From positions 114,470,738-114,534,737 of the forward strand of contig NC_090944.1 of the NCBI RefSeq assembly GCF_040807025.1: a stretch of DNA of 64,000 nt, in the 5' to 3' direction. The DNA comes from Struthio camelus (Eukaryota > Chordata > Aves > Struthioniformes > Struthionidae). Every line of letters starts with the position of its first letter. Positions within the stretch are counted from its first letter, which is position 1. Positions 60,330 through 64,000 of the stretch are shown in pieces. The notes beneath the pieces were generated by a model that saw nothing but the letters and a program-made list of their open reading frames with translations, did no database searches and was not told the origin of the DNA. Both the position numbers and the translations under genes were made by a program.

Positions 60330-62780
60330 AGCACTTCCTCGGGTTTTGAAATGAAGATAAGTTTGCTTAGATGTAAATGAAGGCCCTTGGTCTTTCAGGG
60401 GAGGAGGAGGAGGGAGTGGGAAACATTTACAGAGGATTAAAGATAACAGTTTTGTCTTTGAATCCCTTAGCAATGCTGGGTCGAGTTCCATGCACGAGGA
60501 AGTGCCAGGACCCTCCTGCTAATTAAGTAGTAGAAATGAGTTATGGGAGAGGATGCCTGCCTTCAGGAGAGGGAGCAGCTTTGCGAAGGGAAGTTGGGCC
60601 TTACAGAGGAAGACACTGCGCGCCTTCACTGAGCCCCTCTCCCGGATGGCCTCCCACCTCCTCTTCTGAAGATGTTACTGCGGATCTGGAAGAGCTCCAA
60701 CGGTCCCTGCTGGTTTTGCACTTTTTCGGCACTTGCTGATGTGACAGGTGCCATGGCAGTGCTGGGCAGCAGCCCCGGCCCCAGGGATGACTCAGTGGTG
60801 TCGGTAACCATGTGGCCACAGGCAGAGGTGCGGATGTGACGCTGGCACCCCGTTGGCCATGCGACCTAAAGCGGGGTCCTGGTGTCTCCTGCTGGGTCCA
60901 TGTGAGAGACTTCTTTTCACTCCTCAGTTACTTCTCTGGAGGTCTATACAATAATGGAAGTCAAGGGTGGAAGCTACTATTTATCACTAGGTTGGGACCA
61001 TACGCTCTTGGAACTTAAAAATAAGGAAAATAAGCTTGAAATAGCCTTAATATGCAACAACTTCTCTGCTTGCTGCCTTGTAGGTTTATGTCAAAGCCTT
61101 TAAGCCTTTCTCTTCCAGTAGTTTTTCTATGGTCGAACGTTTATTATCTTACTCACAAATATGGATTTACATTTACCTGTATTTCAAGATGATTATTGGG
61201 TACCAAGCAACTGATCACACTTGCAGCCAGTCATGTGCCAATCATAACAGTGAAAAATGGCAGGTATTGTTTTTTCAAATCTCATTTGGTTTGGCAAGGG
61301 TACAATGGTAAAAAACAAAAGCTAAATCAATTGCTTGAATGTGAGCTTTTTCCACCCTCAGGCATCTTCATTACTACAGTTTTGATTACTAACTGTACAC
61401 TGACTAGCATATTCCTGTTGCCGTTATGGAAGTTTTAATAGGTTGTTCACTGCTTTTCTCAAAGAGAGAGAATCAGAAAATAGAAAAAAAAAAGTTTACA
61501 TAACTTTTAGGTTTAGTTAGTCAAGGTTGATTATTCTCATATTTGATGCACCTCCTGAAGAATTATCTACAAAGTTCTGTGCACTATTTAGTTTTCTAAA
61601 TTATAAGTGATTATGCTTATTTTTATTTAACAGAAGCACATATTCCAGGAAAGTATTGTTTGCCTCACTGCAAACAGGTCAGAATTCATAATAAGCATAC
61701 ATGTAATGAAGGTAAACTAATATTAGTAGGCAGAGAAGCAGGCAAAATGTTGAATCTGAAACTGAATGTTTAGTTAAAAGATGCAGTTTTCTGTCAAATA
61801 AAGTGAATCATGAATTTGTGCTGCTTTTAGTGAATTGTTTCAGTTTGGGGAAGAAGAAAGAAAAAAATGCCAAAATAGCTTCATGTTTCATTCCAACATT
61901 GTTAAAAATTCCAACATGTTCTACAATGAAATACATTGTTTTTTCGGTTCAAAATACTGTTCAAAGTTCAAAATTATTTCCATTATTTCCATTTAAAAAT
62001 TAAAATGAAAATCTGAATTAAAGTATATTGTTTTGGAGGGAATAAAATGTTTCACTGAAGCTGAACCTTATTTTGCCACATTTTTTGCTAAAGCTGTTTT
62101 TTTTTTCTTTTTTCTTTTTTTTTTTTTTACCAAAAAACCCCTTCTGGAATCTTATTTTAGGTCAAAGCAACGAATGATTAGATGTTATTTTTTGGTTTGA
62201 CCACTTAAACTCACTCAAACAATTCCTGCTGGGAAAAATGTCATTTTTAAGTTTCCCAAATATTAGAAACAGATATAATATTCTGATAGTTGGAATCACG
62301 TAGGAAAATCAGTGAGACAGGGAGGGTTTAACTTTCTCTTGGGCCAGGACCGTTGTAGTTTAATCTTGCTACTGCGAAAGTCAATGGAAACGTTCATTGG
62401 TAGGATCTAGCCCATTGTAACTGATCCTGCAAACCAGAAGGTCTGCGTATCCAGGGACTTTACTAGTCTTATTGCTAATGAATCTACGGTATAAGAAAAT
62501 TACCTTGACACTGTAATTTATGCACTTTTTTGCTATCGTTAACATCGTTACAGTCCTAGCAATTCTGCTCAGTACTGTAGATATCATGCTTCACCAGTCA
62601 TTTGTTGCCTAAGGACTTTTTTTTGGGTAATCTTTGCTCTAACAAGGAAGCAAAGGTTGTTGTGAGAGAAGAAGAAGATGGGGGTGGGGAGGATTTTAAT
62701 CAGCGAGTGATCTGAGAATAAAGAAAGGTTACCTGTTTGTTTGTCAACAGGATGAAGTAAATAAGAGTTAAAAAAAATCT
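60330..62780. other. Intergenic stretch, no gene seen
   Basis: Contains an AGG-rich patch near 60400-60420 and a T-rich tract at 62097-62129. Short open frames have no recognisable product. Confidence 0.5.
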
Positions 62781-62799
62781 GAGACACCAGTCAAAGGCA

Positions 62800-63080
62800 A
62801 TCAAATATGTATTTAATTAAAGCAAACATAAAAATTAAAGTTACATGTTGAATCAATAAACAGCACTTTTTTCTACATGCATTTTGAACAAGACAGATCA
62901 GAATCTTGCATGATGAAGACATAATGTGTCATAATAATTAGGAACACAGACAAAAGAACAGCTAATCAACATGCAAATTTATGCAGTTCTGGCGATTCAG
63001 ATGAGGCAGATTTCTACCTCTTTTTTTGCTTGATTCATCTTCATTGCTAATCATCTGAAGGCTGCCAAATGTTCACTGAC
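62800..63080. promoter_or_regulatory. Candidate non-coding regulatory element
   Basis: AT-rich, with closely spaced cores: GTCATAATAATTAGGAACAC, CAGCTAATCAACATGCAAAT (homeodomain then octamer-like), TTGATTCATCTTCATTGC, GCTAATCATCTG. No coding potential was seen. It is inferred from motif density only. Confidence 0.25.
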
Positions 63081-64000
63081 ACTAATGTATTATAGGTCAA
63101 GAGAGGCAGGTCTTCACCTATTACCCCCACAAACAATATGCTTTCCTTCCCTGTTTCCTCTTCAGGATTTTCAGCAATTACTGCCAGATGCAATCAGACT
63201 CCTTGAATAGGAGCAACTGGGGCTTGTTTGTGGCTTGGATTCATTAGAATCAGGAGGATGAAGAAAGGAATAAATTACTTAATTGCACAAAAAAGTTGCA
63301 GCCAAAGTGATGGTGAGAGAAGCTGATTGTGTAGTTGCGTATTAGGCCACTCTTGGAATGGAGGATCTTAGAATAGCTGGTAGTTTGGCCTTCCTGATTC
63401 AGACAGATTTGGGTGTCCTCCAAAACAGATGGCTCCACACACCATCTATTCTTCTCTTTGTCAGGTTTTACCATTTATTTGATCTTGTTCATCTACGATG
63501 CTGGTTGTATTAGATGTAACACAAATATGCATTCAGATCATATCCATTTAGTCTTGCATCCCAACTTTTATTCTTTTAGCCTTGTTTGATGAGATGATCA
63601 AGTTGAACAAAGCCCTTGTTGTCCTATTCCCACACAACAGCCATACATAAAACACCAAAACCCATGACTAACGCCTTGCACCGACAAATAATCCTCCTGT
63701 GTCACAGGTTTTGAAGGTTTATTTCTCGCTGTTTTACCAGGCAGACCCCAGCTCGCACAAGCGATCAGATCGTCAGACACAACAAATAGTTAATTTTTAT
63801 TTGATCCCATAGAAACAAACATTTGCATATGCCCGAGCGAAACTGCCCGCCTCCCATCCTTATGTTGAGACCCCTGTTCAGATATTCTCTTCAGGTTCCA
63901 GGCCATGTGTTGTGCTTGTGGGTGGTCTTGAGATCTTAAAGAAAAGCTTTGCTCTGTGAAGTCATGCAGCACTGTATGTAATTAAGTGCTTTCTCTTGTT
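63080..64000. other. Window end, intergenic, no gene seen
   Basis: No exon-like or repeat-like sequence was recognised in the last 0.9 kb. Confidence 0.5.

Noticed and set aside
1..64000. tRNA, rRNA, CRISPR, operon or integron structure
   Set aside because: None was seen. Exon-intron structure and repeat content are those of a vertebrate chromosome.

Overview
The window looks like vertebrate nuclear DNA, most likely from a bird or another sauropsid. The one recognisable gene is split into short exons with GT/AG introns. Interspersed repeats are sparse: I found only old MIR-like SINE fragments, one CR1-like scrap and one decayed LINE reverse-transcriptase relic over 64 kb. CpG-rich islands sit in otherwise AT-leaning DNA. 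I found no bacterial-type gene clusters, no tRNA or rRNA genes and no CRISPR array. The species call is an inference.

Positions 1-33,400 hold the 3' half of RPS6KC1 (ribosomal protein S6 kinase delta-1, RPK118) on the + strand. Seven coding exons can be placed at base level (6054-6101, 7704-7836, 15490-17058, 17330-17419, 29164-29246, 30070-30165, 33290-33400). All phases join, giving 709 codons plus TGA. They encode the end of the kinase N-lobe, a very long acidic Ser/Thr-rich insertion carried by one 1,569-nt exon, and the complete C-lobe. Exons for the PX and MIT domains lie upstream of the window. The kinase is degenerate: the catalytic loop reads CRDLNPNN and the DFG position reads YFS, so the domain is more likely a scaffold than an active kinase. 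Introns range from 271 nt to 11.7 kb.

Positions 33,401 to about 36,000 hold the 3' UTR and flank, with several AATAAA signals. From about 36 kb to the end I see no convincing protein-coding gene. In human the next gene after RPS6KC1 is PROX1, across a gene desert, and this part of the window fits the start of that desert. It contains a strong CpG island (40.13-40.56 kb), a weaker GC-rich block (37.6-38.2 kb), and a composite of two CpG islands flanking an AT-rich core (45.95-47.0 kb). It also has several AT-rich, homeodomain-motif-dense stretches that look like non-coding regulatory elements (around 48.2, 55.9 and 62.9 kb).

Decayed elements worth attention are a frameshifted L2/CR1-type reverse-transcriptase relic on the - strand (about 58.89-60.03 kb) and an unidentified - strand coding-like relic inside RPS6KC1 intron 2 of this window (about 10.04-11.44 kb). 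Four MIR-like SINE fragments are also present (near 9.6, 23.2, 52.1 and 53.7 kb).
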